From the NCBI RefSeq assembly GCF_021390395.1, contig NZ_JAJUWT010000007.1, positions 62,001 through 126,000 on the forward strand: DNA of 64,000 nt. The letters run 5' to 3'. Origin of the DNA: Saccharothrix sp. S26. GTDB taxonomy: Bacteria > Actinomycetota > Actinomycetes > Mycobacteriales > Pseudonocardiaceae. This document shows positions 45,753 to 53,832 of this stretch, in pieces. The notes beneath the pieces were generated by a model, which saw nothing but the letters and a program-made list of their open reading frames with translations, made no database searches and was not told where the DNA came from. The position numbers and the translations under genes are program-made. Numbering within the stretch: the stretch's first letter is position 1; each line of letters begins with the position of its first letter.

Positions 45753-46520
45753 GTGAGCGGCACGGTTGTCCTGTCCACGCTGGAGTTCGACGTCGCCTGG
45801 GAGGGCGAACGACTGACCCGCCGCAACGTCGCGCTGGACGTGCCGAGCCCCGGCGTCACGCACACCGAGCGGGCCCGGTTCGTCGAGCAGGCGTGGGCGT
45901 CGCTCGCCGAGCGCGGGCTGGCGGCCAACCGGCGGTTGACGCCCGAGCTGGCCGACGCGTTCGCGCTGCTGGCCAACCCGCAGCTGTCGATCGACCTGTG
46001 GATCTGGGTCGACCGCCGCAAGATCAAGGGTCTGGCGGCGGCGGCCGGCGAGGAGGCCGTCCTCGCCGTGGTCGACGGCGACGAGGTGTGGCTGATCGAG
46101 TCACGGGCCAGCGCGTTGGCCGAGTCGGCGGTGTCCGTGGCCGGGGAGATGCCCGCCGGGTACGGCCGGTCGATCAGCCTGCCGAACGACCTGCTGCGCG
46201 CGGCGGGCAGCGAAGCCGGGCGGGACGCGGAGAAGCTGGTGCTGGCGTTGGAGCGGCACGGGCTGCCGCTGCACGAGGCGCAGGAACTGGCCGGCATGTG
46301 CGACGGGATGACCACGCGCGGCCAGTTCGGCGTCGAACGCGCCCAGCACGCCGGGCCGCCCGTGCGCGCCAACCGCGTGGTCGCCTGGCACGACACGCCG
46401 TCCGGCCGGTACCTGCACCAGGTCCGGCCCAGTTCGGACGGTCGCAACTGGAGCACGATCACCCCGATCGACAACGCCCGGCTCGCCGGGTGCGTGTGGG
46501 AGCTGGTGCAGGAGGTCTGA
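45753..46520 (+). CDS. EspG-like ESX chaperone
   Basis: A 255-residue protein of the ESX secretion-associated EspG family. It opens VLSTLEFDVAWEGERLTRRNVALDVPSPGVTHTERARFVEQAWASLAERGL and contains LIESRASALAESAVSVAGEMPAGYGRSISLPNDLL and a closing RYLHQVRPSSDGRNWSTITPIDNARLAGCVWEL. EspG proteins bind PPE proteins in the cytoplasm before export. GTG 45753 is one base after the PPE-like stop. Confidence 0.85.
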   Translation: MSGTVVLSTLEFDVAWEGERLTRRNVALDVPSPGVTHTERARFVEQAWASLAERGLAANRRLTPELADAFALLANPQLSIDLWIWVDRRKIKGLAAAAGEEAVLAVVDGDEVWLIESRASALAESAVSVAGEMPAGYGRSISLPNDLLRAAGSEAGRDAEKLVLALERHGLPLHEAQELAGMCDGMTTRGQFGVERAQHAGPPVRANRVVAWHDTPSGRYLHQVRPSSDGRNWSTITPIDNARLAGCVWELVQEV

Positions 46521-46624
46521 GTTCTCCTCCGCGAGGCGGAACCCGGGCGTCCTCGGCGACGTCAGTTCCGGTGCGGGCCTGGGGGGCCGGAGCAATGCCC
46601 GCCGTCATTCGGGAGTGACGTCTG

Positions 46625-47155
46625 GTGACCACTGCGACGCTCAGCGCCACCGCGTTCCGCACCGCCTGGGAACACCTCGACCTCGGCGCCATGCCGATCG
46701 TGCTGCACGTCCAGGACGACCCCGCGCCGTGGAGCCACCTCACCGCGCAAGGGCTGGCCCGCGGCGGCGAGCTGGACCCGTGGCTCGGCGCGGCGTTCAA
46801 GCTCATCGCCTACCCGCCCCGCTCGGCGGACCTGCGGCTGGGCATCGGCCGGGCCGCCGTCCGGGCGCTGGCCGCGACTGGCGGGTCGGGCTCGCTGCTG
46901 GCCGTGCTGACCCGCGACCTGCTCACCGTGCGGGAGGTGGAGTCCGACATCGCCTCCGCGTTGGTCGGGCTGCTGCCGCGACTGCCGGACGGCCTGGTCG
47001 GCGGACCGGACCTGCGCGGCCAGTTCGGCGCGGCGGCGATCGACGTCAGCGGGCGGCGACGGCGTGCGGCGGACGTGGTCGACTTCCACGGGCCGGTCGA
47101 CCCGGACGTGCTGCGGAAGCGGGTCGGTGCTCTGATGGACGAATTCCTCGGATGA
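46625..47155 (+). CDS. second, shorter EspG-like protein
   Basis: A 176-residue protein that starts like EspG (LSATAFRTAWEHLDLGAMPIVLHVQDDPAPWSHLTAQGLARGGELDPWLGAAFKLIA) but lacks the central region and much of the C-terminal half present in the 255-residue paralogue. It could be a reduced chaperone for a different partner, such as the downstream EspC-like or WxG-transglycosylase proteins. GTG 46625 with GGGAG upstream. Confidence 0.65.
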   Translation: MTTATLSATAFRTAWEHLDLGAMPIVLHVQDDPAPWSHLTAQGLARGGELDPWLGAAFKLIAYPPRSADLRLGIGRAAVRALAATGGSGSLLAVLTRDLLTVREVESDIASALVGLLPRLPDGLVGGPDLRGQFGAAAIDVSGRRRRAADVVDFHGPVDPDVLRKRVGALMDEFLG

Positions 47156-47180
47156 CGCCCTGCGGTCGGGCGTTTCGTCA

Positions 47181-47186
47181 TACAGT
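47181..47186 (+). promoter_or_regulatory. -10 element, leaderless type
   Basis: TACAGT lies six bases before ATG 47193 and just after a small GC hairpin (47155-47173). This suggests a separate promoter for the last two genes of the cluster. Confidence 0.4.
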
Positions 47187-47192
47187 CGGAGA

Positions 47193-47498
47193 ATGGCGGT
47201 CGCGAAGTTCAACGCCGAGGCGATGGAGCAGTGCCGGAGCACGGTGAGCGCGCAGGCGGGACAATTCGGCGCGGTGGGTGACGGGTTCTCCGGTCATTAC
47301 GCCGAACCGGACATCTTCGGCAAACTGGCGAGTTCGGGCGGGCTTTCCGCGGCGGCGTCCGAACTGGACGGCAAGGCGGCGGCCGAGTTCGCCGCCGCCG
47401 AGTCCGTGCTGGGGAAGGTGGAGCGCGCGATCGACGCCGTGCAGCGGTCCGTGGTCGACGTGGAGACCGCCAACGCGGGCTCCTTCCGGGCGGTGTGA
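47193..47498 (+). CDS. EspC/DUF2580-like small protein
   Basis: A 101-residue helical protein, KFNAEAMEQCRSTVSAQAGQFGAVGDGF...HYAEPDIFG...LDGKAAAEFAAAESVLGKVERAIDAVQRSVVDVE, of the small helical-hairpin type linked to ESX substrates. A YxxxD (YAEPD) is present. It is placed five bases before the WxG-transglycosylase gene, the usual position for a co-secreted partner. Confidence 0.65.
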   Translation: MAVAKFNAEAMEQCRSTVSAQAGQFGAVGDGFSGHYAEPDIFGKLASSGGLSAAASELDGKAAAEFAAAESVLGKVERAIDAVQRSVVDVETANAGSFRAV

Positions 47499-47502
47499 GC
47501 TG

Positions 47503-48678
47503 ATGGGAGCCTCGGACGAGGTCGCGGCGCTGCCCGGCGGGCAGGCGTTGGCGCAGCTCGCGGACAAGGTCGACACGGCCCGACCGGAAGCCGTGAAGCA
47601 GATCGCGGACCGGTGGAAGCAGGCCGCCGTGAAGGCCGCGGAAAGCGGTGACGCGGTCCGGCAGTCGGTCACGCGGCTGGACGACGCGTGGCAGGGCGGA
47701 TCGGCCGACGGATTCGTCGCCTACATGGAGGGATTCACCAAGAGCGGGAATTCGCTGACCGACGCGTTGACCGGCGCGGCCGGTGATCTGGAGTCCGCGG
47801 CGGCGGCGCTGGAATCGGCCAAGTCGTCGGTGGAGCGCATTTGCGAGAACCTGCTCAGCCGGGTGCGCCAACTGCGCCGGCAGGCCCCCGGCATGCCGCA
47901 GGAGGACGTCGACTCCGCCATCCGGGGCATGTGCCAGGAGGCGGCGGGCGACGCCCAGCCCGTGATCGACCAGGCCGAGCAGGCGTTGAGCGCGGCTTTG
48001 GGCGCGTTGAAGGGCCGTGCGGGCGCGATCACGCCCGCGTTCTCGACCATGGCGGACCCGGACACCCAACCGTTCACGCCCGCGCCCGGCAAGCCGGTCG
48101 AGTGGACCCCCGCGCCCGAACCCCCACCGTCGGACGGCCAGACCGCGCCGTCGTCCACGTCGTCGCCGCAGCCCTCCGGCCAGTCGCACGGTTCCGGCGG
48201 TGGCTCCCACGGCTCCGGATCGGGTGGTGGCTCGGGCTCGGGCGGCGGCTTCGGTGGTGGAGGTGGTGGCATGGGCGGCCTGGGGCCTAGCGGCGGCCCG
48301 CCGTCCAGCGGCCCGCCGCCCGGCAACGTCGAGGAGTGGATCCGGGAAGCGATCCGGATCCTCCAGGCCAACGGCATCCCGGTCACCGAGGACAACATCG
48401 ACGAGATCTGGACGATCATCGAGAAGGAGTCCGGCGGCAACCCGCACGCCATCAACGACTGGGACTCCAACGCCGCCAAGGGCACGCCCTCGAAGGGGCT
48501 GATGCAGTGCATCGACCCGACGTTCCAGGCGCACAAGCTGCCCGGCCACGACGACATCTGGAACCCGGTCGACAACATCATCGCCGGTGTCCGCTACACC
48601 TTCTCCCGCTACGGCGGGTTCGAGGGGCACCCGGGTCTGAAGTCGATGGCGGGCGGCGGCGGCTACCAGGGCTACTAG
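47503..48678 (+). CDS. WxG-domain protein fused to a lytic transglycosylase (SLT) domain
   Basis: A 391-residue modular protein. It has an N-terminal helical WXG100-like region (about 20-110) with WxG turn DDAWQGGSADGFVAYMEGF and helical extension to about 175. A disordered Pro/Ser/Gly linker (about 190-270) follows, then a C-terminal soluble lytic transglycosylase-type domain with catalytic Glu in IIEKESGGNPHAIN, plus GLMQCIDPTF and AGVRYTFSRYGG. There is no Sec signal. It likely leaves by the type VII route and cuts peptidoglycan. Confidence 0.85.
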   Translation: MGASDEVAALPGGQALAQLADKVDTARPEAVKQIADRWKQAAVKAAESGDAVRQSVTRLDDAWQGGSADGFVAYMEGFTKSGNSLTDALTGAAGDLESAAAALESAKSSVERICENLLSRVRQLRRQAPGMPQEDVDSAIRGMCQEAAGDAQPVIDQAEQALSAALGALKGRAGAITPAFSTMADPDTQPFTPAPGKPVEWTPAPEPPPSDGQTAPSSTSSPQPSGQSHGSGGGSHGSGSGGGSGSGGGFGGGGGGMGGLGPSGGPPSSGPPPGNVEEWIREAIRILQANGIPVTEDNIDEIWTIIEKESGGNPHAINDWDSNAAKGTPSKGLMQCIDPTFQAHKLPGHDDIWNPVDNIIAGVRYTFSRYGGFEGHPGLKSMAGGGGYQGY

Positions 48679-49464
48679 CGACCGGTCGGTGAGCGCATGA
48701 TCGGTGAACGCCTGATCGGTGGGCGATCGATCGATTGGCGGCCACTCGGCCGGGCTGGGTGAAGGCCGGGCTGGATGGTTGGCCTGGACTGGGTGGCGGC
48801 CGGGCTCGGTGGTGGCGCGGCTGGGCGACCGGTGACGAGGCTCGGCAGGCTGGGCAGGGTGTGGCGCGACCGGTGGGCTTGGACGCCGGGCTGGGTGGTG
48901 GCGTGGCTGGGTGACCGGTAGCCGGCTTGGCAGGCTGGGCGACTGGCGTCGAGGCTCGGCAGGCTGGGCAGGGTGTGGCGCGACCGGTGGGCTTGGACGC
49001 CGGGCTGGGTGGTGGCTCGGCTGGGTGACCGGTAGCCGGCTCGGCAGGCTGGGCGAGTGGCGGCGAGGCTCGGCAGGCTGGGCAGGGTGTGGCGCGGCCG
49101 GGGGCCTGGACGCCGGGTTGGATGGTGGCGGAGTCGAGTCGGGTCGGTGGGGCCGGCTGGGCGGTGGTGGGACTCGACCGGGTGTGGTGGGTTGGGTGGT
49201 GGCGTGGCTGGGTGACCGGTGGCCGGGCTCGGCCGGTTGGGCTCGGTGGGTTGGGCTGGTGTGGCGCGGCTGACGGGCTTGGACGGTGCTGGGTGGCGTG
49301 GTCGGGTGGGCTGGCTGGGCGGTGGTGGGGTTTGGCCGGGTTTGGGGTGGGCGTGGCTCAGGCGGGTGGCCGGTGGCCGGGCTCGGTGGGCTGGGCTGGG
49401 TGTGGCCGGCGGGTCTGGGCGCTGGCTGGGTGGGCGGTGACTTGGGTTGGGTCGGGTGGGTGGG
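48679..49464. repeat. G-rich region with 114-bp imperfect tandem repeats; no convincing gene
   Basis: On the + strand this 786-bp stretch is strongly G-rich with T second, and A and C scarce. Units beginning GAGGCTCGGCAGG start at 48837, 48951 and 49065, exactly 114 bp apart: two full copies and a diverged partial. Further right, GGCTGGGTGG-type motifs and runs of GGG could form G-quadruplexes. 114 bp is 38 codons, but frames on both strands encode only low-complexity Pro/Ser/Thr or Gly/Trp/Arg sequence. Confidence 0.7.
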
Positions 49465-49845
49465 TCAGGGCCAGGTGTTGGCTTCGGCGGTGAAGAGGTC
49501 GGTCGGGCTGTGCACGGGGAGGACGCACAGCAGGTGGCCGCCCGGGGCGCGCAGGACGCGGCACTCCAGCCAGCGGGAGACTTCGGTGGCGCCCAGGGCC
49601 AGCAGGCGGGCGGTTTCGGCTTCGACGTCGTCGGTTTCGATGTCGAGGTGGAAGCGAGGGGCGTCGGCCACCGACTGCACCGAGGTGACCAGACCTGGCA
49701 GGGCGTTGTGCAGGGAGGTGAACTGCTCCTCGCCCGGCACCGGGCGGGCGGTCGCGCCCAACGCGGCCGACCAGAAGGCCGCGGCACGGTCGGCTTCGGC
49801 TTCCGGCGTGTCGATCAGCAACGCGTACACACGGCTCCGGTGCAT
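49465..49845 (-). CDS. VOC (glyoxalase-fold) family protein
   Basis: A 126-residue VOC protein: RVYALLIDTPEAEADRAAAFWSAALGATARPV, RFHLDIETDDVEAETARLLALGATEV and RVLRAPGGHLLCVLPV. ATG 49845 gives the standard length. Its stop lies right at the edge of the G-rich repeats. It shares the fold with the VOC protein at 1881-2261 but is not closely similar. Divergent from the aminotransferase gene. Confidence 0.8.
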   Translation of the reverse strand: MHRSRVYALLIDTPEAEADRAAAFWSAALGATARPVPGEEQFTSLHNALPGLVTSVQSVADAPRFHLDIETDDVEAETARLLALGATEVSRWLECRVLRAPGGHLLCVLPVHSPTDLFTAEANTWP

Positions 49846-49886
49846 GTCGACGACAGTAGTGGTGACCTGCGGGTCTGGTGACCGAT

Positions 49887-49892
49887 TAGCCT
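49887..49892 (+). promoter_or_regulatory. -10 element, leaderless type
   Basis: TAGCCT lies seven bases before ATG 49900 of the aminotransferase. Confidence 0.45.
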
Positions 49893-49899
49893 GGCGCGC

Positions 49900-51054
49900 A
49901 TGCCGGGTGTCGCCAGTCGTGCCGATGTTCCTCCCTTCCACGTCATGGAGGTGTTGTCCGCCGCCGCACGGCGGCAGCGGGTGGTCGGGGATGTCGTGTC
50001 GTTGGCGGCCGGTCAGCCGTCCAGTCCCGCGCCCGCGCCCGTGTTGGAGGCGGCGCACCGGGCGTTGCGCGAGCAGACGTTGGGCTACACCGAGCAGTTG
50101 GGCATCGTGGAGCTGCGCGAGGCCCTCGCCGGCCACTACCACCGGCAGTACGGACTGTCGGTCTCGGCCGACGACGTCGTGGTGACCACCGGCTCGTCGG
50201 GTGGGTTCCTGTTGGCGTTCCTCGCTTCCTTCGAGGCGGGCGACCGGGTCGCGCTGGCCCGGCCCGGCTACCCCGCCTACCGCAACATCCTCACCGCGCT
50301 GGGGTGCGAGGTGGTCGAGCTGGCCTGCGGGCCGGACACGCGGTTCCAGCCGACGGTGGCGATGCTGGACGACGCCGGTCCCCTCGACGGGCTCGTGGTG
50401 GCCAGCCCGGCGAACCCGACCGGCACCGTGCTGTCGCCGGACGAGCTGGCGGCGCTGTCAGGCTGGTGCGCCGAGCACGACGTGCGGCTGGTCAGCGACG
50501 AGATCTACCACGGCATCAGCTACGGCACGCCGCTCGCGTGCGCCTGGCAGACCTCCCGCGACGCCGTCGTGGTCAACTCCTTCTCCAAGGCGTTCGCCAT
50601 GACCGGCTGGCGGTTGGGGTGGATGCTGCTGCCGCCCGACCTGCGCCGGGCCGTGGACCGGCTCACGGGCAACTTCACCCTCTGCCCGCCCGCCCTGGCC
50701 CAGCACGCGGCCGTCGCCGCGTTCGAGCCCGAGTCCTACGCGCAGACCGAACGGCTGGTCGAGGGGTACCGCCTCAACCGGGACGTGCTGCTCAAGGGCC
50801 TGGCCGACCTCGGCATCGACAAGGTGGCACCCGCCGACGGCGCGTTCTACGCCTACGCCGACGTCTCCCACCTCACCGACGACTCGATGGACTTCTGCCG
50901 CCGCCTCCTCGACGACACCGGGGTCGCGATCGTGCCGGGCATCGACTTCGACCCCGTGCGCGGGCACGAGTTCATCCGGATGTCCTTCGCCGGGGCCGCC
51001 CACGACATCGAGGAGGCGTTGCGGCGGCTGGGTGCTTGGCTGTCGTCATCATGA
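49900..51054 (+). CDS. class I/II pyridoxal-phosphate aminotransferase
   Basis: A 384-residue fold-type I aminotransferase: VVSLAAGQPSSPAPAP, GSSGGFLLAFLASFEAGDRVALARPGYPAYRNIL, ASPANPTGT, SDEIYHGISYG and the PLP lysine in NSFSKAFAMTGWRLGW (K230). The Arg for the substrate carboxylate is in HEFIRMSFAG. Likely acts on aspartate, alanine or aromatic amino acids; specificity not decided. A small palindrome with a T-run overlaps its end. Confidence 0.92.
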   Translation: MPGVASRADVPPFHVMEVLSAAARRQRVVGDVVSLAAGQPSSPAPAPVLEAAHRALREQTLGYTEQLGIVELREALAGHYHRQYGLSVSADDVVVTTGSSGGFLLAFLASFEAGDRVALARPGYPAYRNILTALGCEVVELACGPDTRFQPTVAMLDDAGPLDGLVVASPANPTGTVLSPDELAALSGWCAEHDVRLVSDEIYHGISYGTPLACAWQTSRDAVVVNSFSKAFAMTGWRLGWMLLPPDLRRAVDRLTGNFTLCPPALAQHAAVAAFEPESYAQTERLVEGYRLNRDVLLKGLADLGIDKVAPADGAFYAYADVSHLTDDSMDFCRRLLDDTGVAIVPGIDFDPVRGHEFIRMSFAGAAHDIEEALRRLGAWLSSS

Positions 51055-51064
51055 TGACAGTTTT
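51040..51064 (+). terminator. short hairpin overlapping the aminotransferase stop
   Basis: CTGTC and GACAG arms enclose a self-complementary core (GTCATCATGATGAC) and are followed by TTTT. The stem is short, so this may be a weak terminator or an operator. Confidence 0.4.
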
Positions 51065-51121
51065 ACCCCCGATCAGCGCCTCGGTGGGGAACTGATCGCG
51101 TGATCCAGTCGTTCGGGTGAC

Positions 51122-51295
51122 ATGGTCCGGATAATCCTGTGGCTGCTCGCGGCCTGGCTCGTGATCACCGTGCTCGGCGCCGTGATCAAGGGCGTGTTCT
51201 GGCTCGCGGTGATCGGTGGCGTGCTCTTCCTGGGCACGGCCGCGTACGGCGCGATCAAGAGCTCCAAGCGCCCGAAGGGCATCAAGGGGCCCTGA
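51122..51295 (+). CDS. 57-residue double-span membrane protein
   Basis: ATG 51122 to TGA 51293-51295 encodes 57 residues with two hydrophobic helices (about 3-21 and 25-45) and a basic tail (KSSKRPKGIKGP). Composition and topology match short hydrophobic proteins common in actinomycetes. It lies 61 bp upstream of the K+ channel gene on the same strand. Function unknown. Confidence 0.55.
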   Translation: MVRIILWLLAAWLVITVLGAVIKGVFWLAVIGGVLFLGTAAYGAIKSSKRPKGIKGP

Positions 51296-51356
51296 ATTCC
51301 CGCCCGATCGTCTCCACGAGCTGGAAAAACGTCGAACCGACCCGCACCATGGGTCG

Positions 51357-52109
51357 GTGTTCGAGACCGATGAACGCCGCCTCGCCCGGTGGGAGCGACG
51401 CGCCGAGTGGCCGCTGACGAGCCTGGCCGTCGGCTTCGTGGTCGCCTACGCCTGGCAGATCCTCGACGACCGCTCGACCCCCGGCCTGCACGAGGTGCTG
51501 GAGGTCGTCCTCTGGCTGATCTGGCTGGTCTTCGCGGTCGACTACGCCGCGCGCCTCAAGCTCGCCGCCGACAAGCGCAGGTTCGTCGTCACCCACCTGT
51601 TCGACCTGCTCGCGGTCCTGCTGCCGATGGTCCGCCAACTGCGCGTGCTGCGGCTGATCACCGTCCTCAAGGTGCTCAACAAGCGGTTCTCGGGCCGGTT
51701 CCGGCAACGCGTCGGCGTCTACGCCGCGGGCGTCACGGTCCTGGTCGGCCTGTGCGCCTCGCTGGCCGTGCTGGACGCCGAACGCCACCACCCGGACGCC
51801 TCGATCACCACGTTCGGCGACGCCGCCTGGTGGACGCTCACCACGATCTCCACCGTCGGCTACGGCGACCGCTACCCCGTCACCTGGGAGGGACGGCTGG
51901 TCGCCGCACTGCTGATGATCGGCGGCATCGCCCTGCTCGGTGTCATCACCGGCACCATCGCGTCCTGGCTGGTCGAACGGCTCAGCGGGGTGGAGGGCTC
52001 GGTCGCCGAGGCCGAGCAGGCGACGGCGGCCGAGCTGCGCCTGGTCCGCGCCGAGCTGGCCGAACTGCGCGCGGAGCTGCGCGCGGCCCGGGCTGAGAGC
52101 GGCAGCTAG
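51357..52109 (+). CDS. voltage-gated-type potassium channel protein
   Basis: A 250-residue membrane protein. The S1-S4-like helices are short (AVGFVVAYAWQILDD, EVLEVVLWLIWLVFAVDYAARL, FVVTHLFDLLAVLLPMVRQLRVLRLITVLKVL with regularly spaced Arg). They are followed by the pore with K+ selectivity filter TTISTVGYGDRYP and the inner helix LMIGGIALLGVITGTIASW. The C-terminal 45 residues form a coiled coil (AELRLVRAELAELRAELRA), likely for tetramer assembly. Start GTG 51357 is tentative. Confidence 0.87.
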   Translation: MFETDERRLARWERRAEWPLTSLAVGFVVAYAWQILDDRSTPGLHEVLEVVLWLIWLVFAVDYAARLKLAADKRRFVVTHLFDLLAVLLPMVRQLRVLRLITVLKVLNKRFSGRFRQRVGVYAAGVTVLVGLCASLAVLDAERHHPDASITTFGDAAWWTLTTISTVGYGDRYPVTWEGRLVAALLMIGGIALLGVITGTIASWLVERLSGVEGSVAEAEQATAAELRLVRAELAELRAELRAARAESGS

Positions 52110-52124
52110 AACACCCGGCGCGCG

Positions 52125-53144
52125 TCAGCTCGCCGACCCGATCCGGCGCAACGCCTCCGCCACGTCGTCCGCGCCCACGTCCCGGTGCAGCACGAACCGC
52201 ACCTTGCCCGCCATCGGCCCGGCGAACACGCCCAGGTGCCGCAGCCCGGTCAGCGTCACGTCCAGGTCCGGCACGCCGGCCAGCACGATGTTGGTCTCCG
52301 GCTCGTCCACCTGCCAGCCCAGCTCGGCCAACCCGCGAGCCAGTGCCCGCGCGTTCGCGTGGTCGCGCGCCAGGTCGTCGATGCGATCGAGCCCGATCAG
52401 GCCCGCGGCGGCCAGCACGCCACCCTGCCGGACGCCGCCGCCGAGCATCTTGCGCACCCGCCGCGCCTCGGCGACGAACGACGACGACCCGGCCACCACC
52501 GAGCCGACCGGCGCGCCGAGCCCCTTGGACAGGCACACCTGCACCGTGTCCACCCCGACGGTCAACGCCGCGGGCGGCAGCCCCAGCGCCACGGCCGCGT
52601 TCCACAACCGCGCGCCGTCCAGGTGCACCCGCAGGCCGGTCTCCCGCGCCGCCGACACGAGCAGGGCGTGCTCGTCGGGCTGCGTCACGGCCCCGCCGGC
52701 GGCGTTGTGCGTGTTCTCCAGGCACAGCAGCGTCGTGCGCAGCGTGTAGTACGGCCCGGACGTCCCCGCCGCCGCGCGCACCGCGTCCGGCGTCGCCCGA
52801 CCGGGCCCCGCGTCGCACTCCAGCGCGTGCGGCATCCCGCCCGCGATCCACGCCGCCGTGCCCAGCTCGTTGTCCAGCACGTGCGCGCCGCGCGGCGCGA
52901 GGAACCGGTCGCCGGGCCGCAGGTGCACGGTCAGCGCGATCAGGTTGCCCATCGACCCCGACGGCACCCACAGCGCCGCTTCCACGCCCAGCAGCTCCGC
53001 GACCCGTTCTTCGAGCCGACGCATGGTGGGGTCGTGGTCGAGCACGTCGTCGGCGACCTCGGCGCGGGACATGGCCAGTCTCATGGCCTCGTCCGGCTGG
53101 GTGACGGTGTCGGAGCGGAAGTCGAGTGGCGAGAGCTGGGTCAC
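52125..53144 (-). CDS. low-specificity threonine aldolase
   Basis: A 339-residue fold-type I PLP enzyme: FRSDTVTQPDEAMRLAMSRAEVADDVLDHDPTMRRLEE, WVPSGSMGNLIAL, CLENTHNAAGGAV, VHLDGARLWNAAVALG and the PLP lysine in VCLSKGLGAPVGS (K207). It splits threonine and related beta-hydroxy amino acids to glycine and aldehyde. Convergent with the K+ channel, 15 bp apart. Confidence 0.92.
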   Translation of the reverse strand: MTQLSPLDFRSDTVTQPDEAMRLAMSRAEVADDVLDHDPTMRRLEERVAELLGVEAALWVPSGSMGNLIALTVHLRPGDRFLAPRGAHVLDNELGTAAWIAGGMPHALECDAGPGRATPDAVRAAAGTSGPYYTLRTTLLCLENTHNAAGGAVTQPDEHALLVSAARETGLRVHLDGARLWNAAVALGLPPAALTVGVDTVQVCLSKGLGAPVGSVVAGSSSFVAEARRVRKMLGGGVRQGGVLAAAGLIGLDRIDDLARDHANARALARGLAELGWQVDEPETNIVLAGVPDLDVTLTGLRHLGVFAGPMAGKVRFVLHRDVGADDVAEALRRIGSAS

Positions 53145-53296
53145 GAATGGATCACATCACACCCGGCAAGCCCTGACCCACCCGCGTCGGCGGTACCACG
53201 ATGGGGGTGACGCAAGTCTCGGTGAACCGGCGTGCAACCGTGGTCGCCCCCGGTTCCGTCCGGTCAGTGCAAGCACGACGAGCGGAGAGAGTCCGC

Positions 53297-53815
53297 GTGG
53301 ATCAGCGCGACGAGCAGGAGTTCGCGGAGTACTTCGCAGCTCGCCGAGAGGCCGTGCGCCGAACGGCGTTCCTGCTCTGTGGTGACTGGCACCGGGCGGA
53401 CGACCTCGCGCAGACCGCGTTCGTCGCGCTGCACCGCAGGTGGCGCAAGGTCCGGGACAAGCAGGCCCTGGACGCCTACGTCCGCCGGACCCTGGTGCGC
53501 GCGGTGATCGACGAGTCGCGGCGGCCGTGGCGGCGGGAGCGCTTCGTGGACTCGGTCCCGGAGACGCCCTCGGGCGACGGCGAGATCGGCGACGCGGTGG
53601 CGACGCGGGAGGCGCTGGTCGCGGGCTTGCGGCGGGTGCCGCCGAGGCAGCGGGCGGTGCTCGTGCTGAGGTTCCTGGAGGGCCTGGACGTCGCGGCGGC
53701 CGCCGAGGCGCTGGGGTGCTCCGAGGGCACCGTGAAGAGCCAGACCTCCCGAGGGCTGGAGGCCCTGCGCGAGGCGTTGGGCGACACGATCGACGACTTG
53801 CGGCCGGCGTCGTGA
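53297..53815 (+). CDS. SigE-family sigma factor (pair A)
   Basis: A 172-residue sigma factor: region 2 FAARREAVRRTAFLLCGDWHRADDLAQTAFVALHRRWRK and region 4 RVPPRQRAVLVLRFLEGLDVAAAAEALGCSEGTVKSQTSRGLEALR. GTG 53297 has GGAGAG upstream and fits the family start; an in-frame extension to 53201 has no homology. It is followed 17 bp later by a membrane protein that is its probable partner. Confidence 0.9.
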   Translation: MDQRDEQEFAEYFAARREAVRRTAFLLCGDWHRADDLAQTAFVALHRRWRKVRDKQALDAYVRRTLVRAVIDESRRPWRRERFVDSVPETPSGDGEIGDAVATREALVAGLRRVPPRQRAVLVLRFLEGLDVAAAAEALGCSEGTVKSQTSRGLEALREALGDTIDDLRPAS

Positions 53816-53832
53816 GCGGGAGGAGGAGGTAG

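Noticed and set aside
48837-49178. CRISPR array
   Set aside because: Units are contiguous 114-bp imperfect tandem copies without short repeats and unique spacers, and there are no cas genes.
48911-49273. Plus-strand Gly/Trp-rich frame in the repeat tract
   Set aside because: Composition follows from GGCTGGGTGG repeats and it has no ribosome-binding site or family.
48675-49787. Minus-strand Pro/Ser/Thr-rich frame through the G-rich repeats
   Set aside because: Its first part is a frame-shifted reading of the VOC gene and the rest is translation of repeats; no start signal or domain.
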